This document shows positions 25,469 to 35,200 of a stretch of 64,000 nt of DNA, in pieces. The notes under the pieces were generated by a model, which did not search any database, had not been told where the DNA came from, and saw only the letters and a list, made by a program, of their open reading frames with translations. The translations under genes and the position numbers were made by a program. Position 1 is the stretch's first letter; every line of letters starts with the position of its first letter. The stretch comes from a virus, in IMG/VR virus record IMGVR_UViG_3300017917_005124, positions 1 through 64,000 of that record. One strand, 5' to 3'.

Positions 25469-26296
25469 ATGAAAAAGCACTTAATAGAAGAATCACTAAA
25501 GAAAATGAAAAATATTGTTGAAGCAAGGATTAATGAAGCTCCAACACAACAGGCTTCAGCACAACAGGCTCCAACACAACAGGCTCCAGCACAGCAGGCT
25601 CCAGCACAACAAGCTCCAGCGCAGCAAGCTCCAGCACAGCAAGACCCGCAAAGAGACCAAAAAATAGCTAAAAATATTGATGTCACAATGGACCAAGCTA
25701 TGAATACAGTAGTTGCAAAATTACCTAGTATATTAGCTAATTTTGCAAAAACAAGTGGAGATAAAGACGGTTCTATTGATGCACCTGGTGTATACGACAA
25801 CAATCAAGTACAACAGCCACAGACGCAGGCACAACAGCCACAAGCAATAAAGGAGGGTGTTGTTTCTGAGATAACATTTGATGAAAGTAAGTTTATGCAA
25901 TGTGTGGATGGTGGTCTTAATGAAGGTGGAATACTTGGTTTAGCTATGTCGGCTCCAGCTATTTTAAAATATGGTGGTCAAGCTTCTAAGTGGATTGGTA
26001 AGAAAATGGATTCTCAATGGCTTCAGAAGTGGGGAAATAAAACTGCAGAGGCTGGTGAAAAACTTCATCATAAATATATTCACACAATAGAAAAGGTTTT
26101 AAAGCCACTTATGCCAAATGCAACTCCAGAACAATTACATAAGGCCGCAAATGGTGTATTCTTAGGTGCTGTTGGTGTTCTTTTTGCAGGGAGTCTAGCA
26201 CATCCAGGTATGTTAACTGGAATAAAGGGTGCAGAGCTTGGTCAAGAGGCTATTGCAGCACTTCAAAAATCTTTACCTTCTCTTGGGTTTGCGTAA
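25469..26296 (+). CDS. Phage protein with APAQQ repeats and a hydrophobic C-terminal region
   Basis: 275 residues. A charged N-terminal helix (MKKHLIEESLKKMKNIVEARI) is followed by a Pro/Ala/Gln repeat at about residues 24-58, then by a second Gln-rich stretch near 112-125. The C-terminal half is helical and Gly/Ala-rich (LGLAMSAPAILKYGGQ; GVFLGAVGVLFAGSLAH), possibly membrane-active or packed inside the virion. The opening resembles the start of several other small proteins here (26760, 57723, 58036) that begin with a REEV/REEI helix, perhaps a targeting segment. Function unknown. Its stop overlaps the start of the following nuclease gene by one base. Confidence 0.6.
   Translation: MKKHLIEESLKKMKNIVEARINEAPTQQASAQQAPTQQAPAQQAPAQQAPAQQAPAQQDPQRDQKIAKNIDVTMDQAMNTVVAKLPSILANFAKTSGDKDGSIDAPGVYDNNQVQQPQTQAQQPQAIKEGVVSEITFDESKFMQCVDGGLNEGGILGLAMSAPAILKYGGQASKWIGKKMDSQWLQKWGNKTAEAGEKLHHKYIHTIEKVLKPLMPNATPEQLHKAANGVFLGAVGVLFAGSLAHPGMLTGIKGAELGQEAIAALQKSLPSLGFA
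25538..25642 (+). repeat. Tandem 15-base repeat encoding APAQQ / APTQQ
   Basis: About seven copies of a GCTCCAGCACAGCAG-like unit. They encode a flexible Pro/Ala/Gln linker and differ mainly at third positions. Copy number may vary between relatives. Confidence 0.8.
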
Positions 26297-26763
26297 TGGC
26301 AAAGAAAAATACATATAGAAGTCTTCTAAGGAAAGCGGTTTGTAAGGCTAAATTTGCAGCTAATCCAGCTGCATCAAAGGCTAAAAAAAAGAAGAGACTT
26401 GAAAGTTCTGCTAAGAAGATGTCTAATAAGATGACTAATCCAGAAAAAATATTTTCTGAGATGATGATTGAATTGGATGTTGAATTTGAGTCTCAAAAAA
26501 TTATTGATAATAAAATTTTTGATTTTTATATACCTTCTAAAAATTTAATAGTAGAGGTTCATGGTGATTATTGGCATAGCAATCCATTAATATACGAAGG
26601 TAAGGAGCTGAATAAGATACAAGTAAGAAATCAAAAAAATGATTTATTTAAAGAAACTCTAGCTAAGGGCATGGGATTTGATATTGAGGTGGTTTGGGAA
26701 TATGACCTTAAAAATAATTATAATGAACAAATAGAAAGGTTTAAAAAAATTTTAAAAAAATGA
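26296..26763 (+). CDS. EDxHD / Vsr-like homing endonuclease, free-standing
   Basis: 155 residues with a basic N-terminal tail (about 1-45). Then KIFSEMMIELDVEFESQKII, FDFYIPSKNLIVEVHGDYWH and VVWEYDL follow. The E-V-H-G-D-Y-W-H signature and VWE end are those of the EDxHD family related to Vsr mismatch endonucleases. The same pieces occur, broken, in the polymerase gaps at 20956-21288 and 23190-23366. The gene appears intact, overlaps the upstream stop by one base (TAATG) and the downstream start by four bases, and so has slipped neatly between two phage genes. Confidence 0.8.
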   Translation: MAKKNTYRSLLRKAVCKAKFAANPAASKAKKKKRLESSAKKMSNKMTNPEKIFSEMMIELDVEFESQKIIDNKIFDFYIPSKNLIVEVHGDYWHSNPLIYEGKELNKIQVRNQKNDLFKETLAKGMGFDIEVVWEYDLKNNYNEQIERFKKILKK

Positions 26764-27128
26764 ATAATTCAATTAGAAAAATAATTAGAGAAGAGGTGTA
26801 TAGGGTGGTACAAGAAATTGGCGAGGACCCACTTCAAATAAATAAAGACATTATTGCCTCGAATGAAGAGCAAATAAAAGAGCTTGAGGCTGAGCTTAAA
26901 TTTAGACAAAACGACATGAGGGTTCAGGGATTGGAGCCTCAAGAAAAAAAAGCTAGAATTGAAAGGGCTGATTTAGTAAAGAAAAGGTTGGAGCTAGCTA
27001 AGAGTGAGCTTGAATTAGCAAAGCAATCTGGAATTAGCATAACTCAAATGCAACAAAGTCAATCTAGCTCTGAAGAACAATCTCAAACTCAAGATGTATC
27101 TCAAAGTCAAGTTAAGACTCAGATATAA
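26760..27128 (+). CDS. Small coiled-coil protein, Gln/Ser-rich tail
   Basis: 122 residues. The first ~14 residues form a charged helix (NNSIRKIIREEVYRVVQEIG). Residues ~35-90 are strongly helical and heptad-like, and the last 25 are Gln/Ser-rich and probably disordered. The ATG overlaps the end of the nuclease gene (ATGA), so it is co-translated. No family recognised. The position before the baseplate genes suggests a minor virion or assembly protein. Confidence 0.55.
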   Translation: MNNSIRKIIREEVYRVVQEIGEDPLQINKDIIASNEEQIKELEAELKFRQNDMRVQGLEPQEKKARIERADLVKKRLELAKSELELAKQSGISITQMQQSQSSSEEQSQTQDVSQSQVKTQI

Positions 27129-27169
27129 TAAAATGTTTTTTTTATTTAATTTACTTTTTTTTTAACTTA

Positions 27170-27177
27170 TATTTATT
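27170..27177 (+). promoter_or_regulatory. TATTTATT motif, candidate late promoter element
   Basis: TATTTATT followed by AAAAATAAAA, with 19 bases between it and the ATG at 27197. Confidence 0.4.
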
Positions 27178-27196
27178 AAAAATAAAAAAAGTAAAT

Positions 27197-28108
27197 ATGA
27201 ATAATGAATCAATAATGTTAGGGGGGAACTCTGAAAGAAATGATAACCTAAGGCCAGTTAATACTGGAACAAATGTGCCTACTGAAGAAGTTCAAGTAAA
27301 TAAAACTTCTCAAGATATTGCAAAGGAGCATAATATACCTGAACAATATCTTGATACAGAATTTACAGTTCCAACGGAAAGAGTAGAATTGCCATCTAAG
27401 GGAGTTTTTTATCCTAACAATAAATCTTATGTAACTATTAAGTATCTTACTGCAGAGGAGGATGATATTCTTTATTCATCAGACCTTATTAAATCAGGAA
27501 AGGTTTTAGATGTTCTTCTTGATAAGTCAGTATTAGACAAAGACCTTAGACCAGAAGATATGTTATCTGGTGATAGAAACTTTATACTTATTGAAATGAG
27601 AAAAACTGGGCTTGGCTCAGATTATATGCCAGGTGAAATATCATGTCCGTCATGTGGTCAATCTCATAAGCCAACAATAGACCTTGATAAATTAAGTGCT
27701 AAGTACATTGAAATTATGCCAGACCAATTAGGTGAATATGAAGTTCAATTACCTATAATTAAGGCTAATTTAAAATTTAGATTACTTAATGGAAAGGATG
27801 AAAAGAGATTATCTAAGATTTCAGAAAATAAAACTGGAAATCCTGGTGGAATTAAAGTATCTAAGGTTATTACTGAAAAATACTTAATGCAAATAATGGA
27901 GGTTAATGGAAATAGAGATAAGTTGCATATAAAGAAGTTTATTAGTATTATGCCAATGAAGGACTCAGCATTTTTCAGAGAATATCTCAGAAGAATAGAG
28001 CCAGGATTAGACCTTTCTTATGATTTCGATTGTCCAAATTGTGGACATGTTGACTCAAGAGATATTCCGATTACACCAAAGCTGTTCTATCCTGATTTGG
28101 AGCAGTAA
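27197..28108 (+). CDS. T4 gp26-like baseplate protein, paralogue 1 (zinc-ribbon type)
   Basis: 303 residues. The signature is ELPSKGVFYPNNKSYVTIKYLTAEEDDIL near residues 65-93, here read as ELPSKGVFYP and LTAEEDDIL. A CPSCG motif follows at about 152 and a second pair, CPNCGHVDSRDIP, near 281, ending in KLFYPDLEQ. The layout matches the T4 baseplate hub family that includes gp26, and many T4-like phages carry two such genes. It probably acts in baseplate hub assembly. A second, longer paralogue lies at 28987-30042; a minus-strand homing cassette sits between them and overlaps this gene's last 38 bases. Confidence 0.7.
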   Translation: MNNESIMLGGNSERNDNLRPVNTGTNVPTEEVQVNKTSQDIAKEHNIPEQYLDTEFTVPTERVELPSKGVFYPNNKSYVTIKYLTAEEDDILYSSDLIKSGKVLDVLLDKSVLDKDLRPEDMLSGDRNFILIEMRKTGLGSDYMPGEISCPSCGQSHKPTIDLDKLSAKYIEIMPDQLGEYEVQLPIIKANLKFRLLNGKDEKRLSKISENKTGNPGGIKVSKVITEKYLMQIMEVNGNRDKLHIKKFISIMPMKDSAFFREYLRRIEPGLDLSYDFDCPNCGHVDSRDIPITPKLFYPDLEQ

Positions 28109-28757
28109 TTTTATTAGATTTCCAATTGTTTTCTTTCGCACAAAGCGGTTGAAAATTGCTGTAGTGATTTAATGATATAAGTTCAGCTTCATCTTTTGCG
28201 GATGAGGCTGGAATTATATGGTCAAGCTGCCACCTTTTTTCGGTTTCGCTGTATAATCCATGATTCGACCAATTCATCCAAGGTTCAAATTGATTTTCTA
28301 TGTGAATTTTAAATTCTTCAAATGTGTAGCCTAAGATTTGTGCTGTCTTGCTCGATTTTTTGTATCCCTGATTTTTAAAGTACTGAGATATAAGTCCACG
28401 AATATTTTCTTTGAGTTTAAAAAGTGAATTTTTTGCCTTTTTTAATTGATATTTTTCGTTTAATTTTTTTCTGTTGTTAATTCTATATAGTTTGTCTAGA
28501 TTTTTCTTTTTTTCCTTTCCTTCATCGCTATTTCTGTATTCTTTTATTTTGTTACAACATTCTTCTTTATTTTCGTTATAATATTTTGACGAATATTCTT
28601 TTCTAGCCTCTGTATTTTCTGAATAATATTTTTTGAGTCGATATTTCTCGCATTCAATGCAAGAATTTCTGTATTTACCAATATCTTTTCTGAAGTAAAA
28701 TCCAGATAATTCCTTTTCTAAATTACATCTTTTGCAAGTCTTTATCTCCATTTTCAC
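28071..28757 (-). CDS. HNH homing endonuclease, minus strand
   Basis: 228 residues from a GTG at 28757; the alternative ATG at 28751 removes two residues. The N-terminal zinc finger is CKRCNLEKELSGFYFRKD with a second CxxC (CIECEKY). A long Lys/Asn/Tyr-rich helical linker follows. The C-terminal HNH nuclease has WQLDHIIPASSA, NHYSNFQPLC and NNWKSNKI as the D-H, N and N residues. It is antisense to the surrounding genes and its 3' end overlaps the end of the gp26-like gene. Translation probably couples to the small ribbon-helix-helix gene, which it overlaps by about 35 bases. It is likely a mobile invader of the baseplate locus. Confidence 0.85.
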   Translation of the reverse strand: MKMEIKTCKRCNLEKELSGFYFRKDIGKYRNSCIECEKYRLKKYYSENTEARKEYSSKYYNENKEECCNKIKEYRNSDEGKEKKKNLDKLYRINNRKKLNEKYQLKKAKNSLFKLKENIRGLISQYFKNQGYKKSSKTAQILGYTFEEFKIHIENQFEPWMNWSNHGLYSETEKRWQLDHIIPASSAKDEAELISLNHYSNFQPLCAKENNWKSNKITAPNQDRTALV

Positions 28758-28890
28758 TCTTATTTAATTCGCTCATTATTATTTGCCTTATTTTAACAGA
28801 CATTCCAATTAATTCTTTATCACACTGCTTTGAGAACTTTTCTTTAATTTCTTTTGGAAGTCTAATAATTATTTCTGCATCATTTTTCAT
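28723..28890 (-). CDS. Small ribbon-helix-helix (Arc/MetJ-like) DNA-binding protein
   Basis: 55 residues on the minus strand, ATG at 28888-28890, stop at 28723-28725. The sequence starts MKNDAEIIIRLPKEIKEKFS, with a beta strand (EIIIRLP) followed by two amphipathic helices, as in Arc/CopG-type repressors. It overlaps the start of the HNH gene in another frame, so the two are a pair: an autoregulator plus nuclease, or an accessory DNA-binding subunit. Short, but the fold pattern and the overlap make it credible. Confidence 0.65.
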   Translation of the reverse strand: MKNDAEIIIRLPKEIKEKFSKQCDKELIGMSVKIRQIIMSELNKSENGDKDLQKM

Positions 28891-28938
28891 TTTGTATAGC
28901 TTTTGTTAATATAAATATTCAAAAAAAATAAGAAATAC

Positions 28939-28946
28939 TATTTATA
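28939..28946 (+). promoter_or_regulatory. TATTTATA motif, candidate late promoter element
   Basis: CTATTTATAAAA, 40 bases upstream of the ATG at 28987. A second, weaker copy (CTATATTTAATAAA) lies closer to the start. Confidence 0.4.
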
Positions 28947-28986
28947 AAACAAAATGATAATACTATATTTAATAAACTATTTTTAG

Positions 28987-30042
28987 ATGGATGAAGAAAA
29001 TTTTAATATTGAAAACTTTAAAGGTAGATTAGTTGATGATGATTTTTCAAAATCTATAAATGAATTAAAAGAAAAATTTGAAGAAAATACTGAAGAGGTT
29101 AGAAGATTATCTGCTTTAATCCATCAAGAAAAGCAAGATAAGCACATAGAAAGGCCTTTTGAGATGTTATTTATCCCATCACGAGGTTTATTTTATGAAT
29201 CAAAAGAAAACTACTTACTTTTAAATCAATTGACTTACATTGAGGAGAATCTCCTCACAAGTGAATTCCTTGTAGAGTCTGGAAAGGCTATGGAATTTGT
29301 TCTTAAGAATATTCTTGTTGAGCAGAATGTGAAGCCATCAGAATTATTAGCTGGAGACGTTCAAGCTATTGGCTTATTTCTTCGCTCGTTTGCATATGGA
29401 GATAAAATTGACTTAGAGTTTGATTGTCAAAATTGTGGATTTAAAGAGGAAGTTCCAGTTAGGCTATCATCTTTTCAAATGAAAGATATTATAGTTCCTC
29501 CAGAAAATGGTTTAATACCAATGCTTCTAGATGGAACAGAATTAGTATTTAGATTCAAGCCTCTTACTTATTTTGAAGATGTTGGAATGTCTAAGGCAAA
29601 AATAAGCAATATTGATAGGATAATATACATGACTAAATCCATAAATGGATGTGAAGATAAGAATGTAATAGCTCAGATAATAAAAAAATTAAAACTTCCT
29701 GAAATAAGGAGAGTTAAAAAATTTATTGAGAAGGCAATGCCAGGAGTTGATGCTGTTGTTAGGCATAATTGTAGTTCATGTGGAAGAATGAATGTATATA
29801 ATTTAGGAGGGGCTCATAGTTTCTTGTCATTCCCATCTTCGTTTAGAGAAAATGTTGAAGAAGAATGTTTTCTAGTGTCTTATTATGGAAAGGGAGTTAG
29901 TCTTGAGTATGCCAAGAAGATGTCTGTTACAGAAAGGCGTTGGCTACTAAATAGAATTAATGAAGAGCTTACTAAAAAGAGGGAAGCGGAAGAAAAATCT
30001 TACAGACAAGCTAAGGCTAAATCAAAGGGTAGAGGTAGGTGA
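28987..30042 (+). CDS. T4 gp26-like baseplate protein, paralogue 2
   Basis: 351 residues with a coiled-coil start (about 15-45). Then comes the family signature FIPSRGLFYESKENYLLLNQLT, here seen as FIPSRGLFYE and LTYIEENLLTSEF, followed by CQNCGFKEEVPVRL and a second ribbon, CSSCGRMNVYNLG. The C-terminal extension is FLVSYYGKGVSLEYAKKMSV...RRWLLNRINEEL, which resembles the C-terminal region of gp26-like proteins in other T4-like phages and is missing in paralogue 1. It ends in a Lys/Arg-rich tail. The two paralogues probably arose by old duplication and are now split by the inserted HNH cassette. The role is inferred to be in the baseplate hub. Confidence 0.7.
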   Translation: MDEENFNIENFKGRLVDDDFSKSINELKEKFEENTEEVRRLSALIHQEKQDKHIERPFEMLFIPSRGLFYESKENYLLLNQLTYIEENLLTSEFLVESGKAMEFVLKNILVEQNVKPSELLAGDVQAIGLFLRSFAYGDKIDLEFDCQNCGFKEEVPVRLSSFQMKDIIVPPENGLIPMLLDGTELVFRFKPLTYFEDVGMSKAKISNIDRIIYMTKSINGCEDKNVIAQIIKKLKLPEIRRVKKFIEKAMPGVDAVVRHNCSSCGRMNVYNLGGAHSFLSFPSSFRENVEEECFLVSYYGKGVSLEYAKKMSVTERRWLLNRINEELTKKREAEEKSYRQAKAKSKGRGR

Positions 30043-30059
30043 TATTTAAAAAAATGACC

Positions 30060-30067
30060 TATTTATT
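30060..30067 (+). promoter_or_regulatory. TATTTATT motif, candidate late promoter element
   Basis: CTATTTATTATAAAA, with 17 bases between the motif and the ATG at 30085. Confidence 0.42.
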
Positions 30068-30084
30068 ATAAAAGTGTTTTTGTA

Positions 30085-31587
30085 ATGGATAATCAAGATA
30101 AAAAACTTAAAAAATTAAGAGAAGATAGTAGTGAAATATTTAATGAACTATTTGGTTTTGGAAAAAAGAAGGATAATAGTAATATAAGTTATGAAAATAA
30201 TGATATAATTATAGATACACAACTTAGATTAATTATAAAAAAAACAAAAAGTACAATTGAAAAGCCTTTGCCTACTGCTGGTAAGTGGTCTCAATTGGAT
30301 TGGAATAACCCTGAAATAAATTGGCTTGAAGACGCTGAGTTTAAGGCTCAATCAGCATCTGTTAATAATGACCTAAAAATAGAACAGTTTAGAAATTGTA
30401 TTTGGCAGAGTGGCGATTTTAGAGGTGGTAAATTTATTGGAGGAGAATTTAATGGTGGAACATTTGTTGGTCAATTTGGTCCAGGAGCTAAGTGGAATGT
30501 AAGTCCATTTAATTTTATAGATGGTACAACCAAGGAGAATGAAACAATTCTAGGTCTTCCAAATATTACAAACTTAAATAAAGATAGATTTAAATTTAAT
30601 ATAATATCCGTGGTTCCAGGAAATGATATCATCATCAATTTATCAAATGGAATAACTCATAAGATTAGTGTAATAAAAAGGTTGGATGATAAAAATTCTT
30701 TTTTTTCATATAAGGTTACAAATGGGGTTAGTAAGGAAGAAAAAGTTATTAATGTTAGATGGAGTCAAATTAGAGGTCAAAATGCAACAGAGTTTCAAAA
30801 TAATGTCACATTTGGAACAAATATAATTCCAGGTGTTTTTACAAAATTTTTAATGCTACCATTCGAGGGAGCTGTAAAGAATGTTAAAATAGACTCAAGT
30901 ACAAATTTCGAGCAGCCACAGTGGTCGGAAAAAGAGGAGACACCAGCAGACCTATCTAAAAAACAAGTTAGCTATGAATTATCTAAGCTTCCACTTGGAA
31001 TACCTTCAATACCAAGGAAAGGGGAGGGAAAAAATACGATAGGCAGTGTCTATTTTAATTTTCCATCATCAGTAGAACAAAAGGGTTTTAATGATGTGGT
31101 GAAAGCTCTTGAAAAAAACTGGCTTAGCGCTTATATAAAAAAGGTTAAATCCGCTCTTGAAAATGGTGTTGTGAAGCAAATACCACCTCAGTATCCATAT
31201 TTATCTAATTTATTAAGTTCAAATAACATTTCAGAATCTCCTATAAAAAAAGCGGAACCATTACAGCCAGCCGCTCCAATTATTGACCAAGACACGCATA
31301 ATGCTATGTTAGGTATTGAGAATTTTTTAAAATACTTCGTTGGAACAATGGTTAGAAGGTTTAGGAAGTCTGGAGCTGAAAAAGGTCTATATGATGTAGA
31401 AGATACTGTTGGTAGAAGTGCAATAAAAAATAAGTTAAAATCATTGTTATTACCAACTTCAAGTCAACCAGTTAAATCAAAAAAAGTAAAAAAAAATACA
31501 CAACCTGCAGCGGTTAACAGACTTAATATACCTGAGTCAATAAATTTATTGGAGTCTATTAAAGATATTTTGTCAAAAAAAATGTAA
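30085..31587 (+). CDS. Virion-cluster protein with MORN/pentapeptide-like patch, function unknown
   Basis: 500 residues. The N-terminus is charged and helical (DNQDKKLKKLREDSSEIFNE). Around residues 105-135 is a short repeat reading WQSGDFRGGKFIGGEFNGG, of the kind seen in pentapeptide or MORN-like beta turns. The remainder is mixed, with a Lys-rich C-terminal helix (SINLLESIKDILSKKM). It lies between baseplate genes and the tape measure in a run of structural genes. I infer a tail or baseplate component; nothing catalytic is visible. Confidence 0.55.
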   Translation: MDNQDKKLKKLREDSSEIFNELFGFGKKKDNSNISYENNDIIIDTQLRLIIKKTKSTIEKPLPTAGKWSQLDWNNPEINWLEDAEFKAQSASVNNDLKIEQFRNCIWQSGDFRGGKFIGGEFNGGTFVGQFGPGAKWNVSPFNFIDGTTKENETILGLPNITNLNKDRFKFNIISVVPGNDIIINLSNGITHKISVIKRLDDKNSFFSYKVTNGVSKEEKVINVRWSQIRGQNATEFQNNVTFGTNIIPGVFTKFLMLPFEGAVKNVKIDSSTNFEQPQWSEKEETPADLSKKQVSYELSKLPLGIPSIPRKGEGKNTIGSVYFNFPSSVEQKGFNDVVKALEKNWLSAYIKKVKSALENGVVKQIPPQYPYLSNLLSSNNISESPIKKAEPLQPAAPIIDQDTHNAMLGIENFLKYFVGTMVRRFRKSGAEKGLYDVEDTVGRSAIKNKLKSLLLPTSSQPVKSKKVKKNTQPAAVNRLNIPESINLLESIKDILSKKM

Positions 31588-31638
31588 CATTTTTAAATAT
31601 ATTGCGTATAATAAAAAAGAACCAATAAAAAAAATGTT

Positions 31639-32136
31639 ATGAACTCAGTTATTAAATTATTTCTTATCATATTAAAAGTTTTAAACTTTTTACTTTTTGT
31701 AATGCCAAGTAGATTTTCTCTCTTGGTTTTGTTTGGCTACAATTTTGCTATTTACTTATACTTTGGAGCTTGGAGTATAGAGACAGTTCAACAAACTCTG
31801 GGATATGATTCTATTGCCTATAAGCTATTTCTTTTGTTTGTAGAATTTCCAATTTTCTGGTCATTTATATGTTGTTTCGCAGACGCAAAGATGGCCTCAA
31901 GTCACAGAGCTGGGACAATAAGTTCAGCGCTTGATAGTGCAATTGCATATAGAAACGGTCAAATGAGTAATAAAACTCCGCAGAAGGCTTTTGATATTTT
32001 AAGAAAAACTTCTAATTTAGACGTTATGAAGGCAAATGAAAATAACCCAACATTTGAACAGGCTATAATGGGTTTTAATGCAAAGTACGGCAATTCAAGT
32101 CCTACAAAAGTCTTTAATGAGTTTACAAAAAAATAA
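31639..32136 (+). CDS. Integral membrane protein of the tail cluster
   Basis: 165 residues. Two or three hydrophobic segments cover about 5-23, 30-48 and 62-85. A soluble C-terminal part follows with a helical repeat (QKAFDILRKTSNLDVMKA). It is followed immediately by a strong terminator. Membrane proteins just before tape measure genes are not a fixed feature of T4-like phages, so the role is open; a holin or an injection-related inner membrane protein are possibilities. Confidence 0.6.
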   Translation: MNSVIKLFLIILKVLNFLLFVMPSRFSLLVLFGYNFAIYLYFGAWSIETVQQTLGYDSIAYKLFLLFVEFPIFWSFICCFADAKMASSHRAGTISSALDSAIAYRNGQMSNKTPQKAFDILRKTSNLDVMKANENNPTFEQAIMGFNAKYGNSSPTKVFNEFTKK

Positions 32137-32155
32137 AAATAATAATATATAAGTT

Positions 32156-32189
32156 AAAAGTCACCTTTAATTTGGGTGGCTTTTTTTTT
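32156..32189 (+). terminator. Intrinsic terminator before the tape measure gene
   Basis: Stem AAAAGTCACC / GGTGGCTTTT (one T-G wobble) with a loop of about 9 bases and a run of nine T. Confidence 0.88.
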
Positions 32190-32213
32190 ATTCTTTATTT
32201 ATTAATAAAGAAT
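32190..32213 (+). promoter_or_regulatory. Perfect inverted repeat containing TATTTATT, 5 bases before the tape measure start
   Basis: ATTCTTTATT / AATAAAGAAT with a 4-base spacer. The TATTTATT element (32196-32203) sits across the left arm and spacer, 15 bases from the ATG at 32219. It could be a dyad operator, an RNA hairpin at the start, or the late promoter motif itself. Confidence 0.5.
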
Positions 32214-32218
32214 AAAAT

Positions 32219-35200
32219 ATGGCTGATAATATGGATGAAAACATCAAGAAGGCAAAAGCCTATAAAGATAGTCTTGATGCAATTAATAAATCAATAGAGA
32301 CTCAGACAAGTAGATTTGGAACATTGGCTAACGAGGTGGGTATTGCATTCGGTGCATGGAATTCTCAAACAAAAAAAACTCAAGCTGATAGACTTGAAGA
32401 GATTAGATTAACAGAAGAAGCTACAAAATCAGTAAAAAGTCAGTCAGATGTAGTTCAAGGTCTGATTAATGCTGAGCTTAAATTAGGTGATGCTTTTAAG
32501 AAAAATAAGACAAGTGCTGAAATGTTTTCAGATGTATTATCTTCTCTTAATGCTGGAGACTTAGCTGGTCAATATTCTAATATAAACGACATTCAAAAAA
32601 AGATTTATGAGCTTGAAAAGGATAAAAAAGATTTAAGTTCTGAACAGTTAGATGAGTTAGAAAAGTTAAGTGGTATATCTAAAAAATATAGAGAAGAGAC
32701 AGAAGATTTTAATAAAAAAAATGAAAAGAATTTTGAAGAATGGCTTGAGACAAATGAAAAGATACAAGACATTTTTGAAAACCTACCAGATAAATTAAAT
32801 TCAACTGCTGAAAAAATGGAGTTCATCAAAAACCTTCAAGAAAGAGGTGCTGATGAGGCCGAGAGACTTGTAGCAGCAGGTATAATAACAAACGAAGCTG
32901 CTCAAAAACTATTGGGTGAAACTCAGAAATTAGTAGAATATAGAGAGACTTTGTCTGATTTACAAGCGGAGTCAGCGAATCAATTAAAGACTGAAACTAG
33001 TTTACTTAAAAGAATAGGTAATGTGGCTAAGGATAATTCTGAAAACGCATTTAAGGGTATTTATGATAGCATGAAGGAAACTAATCAAGCTATTAAAGAT
33101 GCACAAAGAGATTTTGGTACTTCATTTGATGGCATGAGTGTTCAGATGGCTGGATTAACAAGTGAGGCTGCAAGATTTGGTATGTCAACAAAAGACACTG
33201 TACAAATGATGGGTCAACTTGGTGATGAACTTAAGACAACTGATACAAAATATTTAGCATCAGCAACTGAACATTTTGTCGCAATTCAGAAGGCAACTGG
33301 TATTTCTTCAGAAGAAGTTACAACAATTGCTGGAGAGATGATGCGTGCTGGTAAGTCTGCTGAACAAGTTGAAGGATTTATGGATGAATCTAATAAGATT
33401 GCAAAGAAATTTGGCGTAAACACCAAGAAAGTGCTACAAGGTGTTTCTAGGAACGTTGATAAGATGCGTCAAATGGGCTTTCAAGGAGGAGAAGAATCAT
33501 TAGCAAGAATGGCTGCAAGAGCAGAGAGGCTTAATATGGATATGGATGAAATGTTCGATGTTGCTAAAAAGGCCAGAAACATAGAGGGTGCTATGGAAAT
33601 GGCATCTGAACTTCAACTTGCAGGAGGTTCTTTTGCTAACATAAATCCTATGGACTTATTATCTGCGGCAAGAAAAGGTCCTGAAGAACTTCAAAAGATA
33701 CTAACTCAGATGGGTGGAGATATCGGTAATTTCAATAAAGAGACTGGGGAACTTGAGTTTGATGCTGTTGATTCAGATAGGCTTCAGATGGTCGCTGATG
33801 CCACTGGTCAAACAGTTGACTCAATACAAAAAGGCCTTCAAAAGGCAGCTGCAGATAATGCTAAGCTTGATGTTCTTGGTCTTGACTCATCTATTGGTGA
33901 AGACGCTAAGAATTTCTTAACAGACATGACAACAATGAAAGATGGTCAATTGGAGGTTAGTCCTGAATTGTCAGATTTAGCATCTGGTGCTGGTATAGAT
34001 ATCTCAAATGTTGATGACCTTAAGAATTTGAGTGAAGAAGATACAAAGAAATTAATGGCAGCTAAGGCTGATAAAGAAAAGTCAATTGAGGAGCAAGCTT
34101 TGGCAAATCAGTCTTTTGAAGAAAGTATGAAAGCTTTTAAAGATTCAGTTATGAGTTTGTTTACTGTATTTCAGCCATTTTTAGATGGAATAACTGGGTT
34201 TATTCAAGGTTTAACAAAATTTGGACCTGTAGGTCAAATTTTGGGGGCTGCAATTGTTGGGCTTGTTGCATTTGGTCCGAAAATAATAGGAGGATTTCAA
34301 ACGTTTAGAGATTCAGCTAGTTCTGTTGTTGATGGGTTTAAAGGATTTGCATCTGGATTAAAAAATGGAGAAGGGTTTTTAGGAAAAGTAAAAGGTGGAT
34401 TAAGTGGTGCTTTTGGTAAAAAAGAAGCTCTTCCAGGCGCAGATAGTAAGGATGCTACTCCTGGGAAAAGTGGAGGAGGTCTTCAATCTCTTGCTGAGGG
34501 CCTTAAGGCTATGGGTGACCCTAAAGTATTTGCTGGTATTGGTGCTGTTGCACTTGCTGCTCCAGCACTTGTATTAATGCTTGCAGGAATTCCAACTCTC
34601 CTTCTTATGGCGGGAGTTGGAGCATTAGGTAAGCTTGTTGAGGCTGGATTCAAGGCAACGGCAAGTGGTATATCAGCAATGGGAGAAGCTAAGGGTGTTC
34701 TTAAGGGGGCACTCGCAATGGTTATTGTTGGAGCATCACTAATTCCATTTGCACTTGCGCTCCAGATGATGGCATCAGTTGAGTGGTCTACGATAGGTAT
34801 GATGGTAGTTGGTATTGTTGCTCTTGCTGGAATAACTGCTTTACTAGGGTTTATTGCACCACTAATGCTTATGGGGGCACTTGCTCTAGCGGCATCTAGT
34901 GTTGGTTTATTGGTTTTTAGTGCAGCAATAATGGTATTTGCAACTGCATCTCAGATGATGCAAGGAATATCTTTTGATTGGCTTGGAGACCTGGGATGGA
35001 ATCTACTTGTTGCATCTCCTGGATTGTTGCTAGGAGGTCTTGCACTTATGGTTGCTGCCCCAGCTCTTATTTTAGGTTCACTTGGATTAATGGCACTTGG
35101 AGTTGCAGCACAGGCCCTTTCTGGAATTGATTGGACTACATTTTCAGGTATAGGACCAGCACTATCAAGTCTATCATTGGGTCTTATTGCATTTTCTCTT

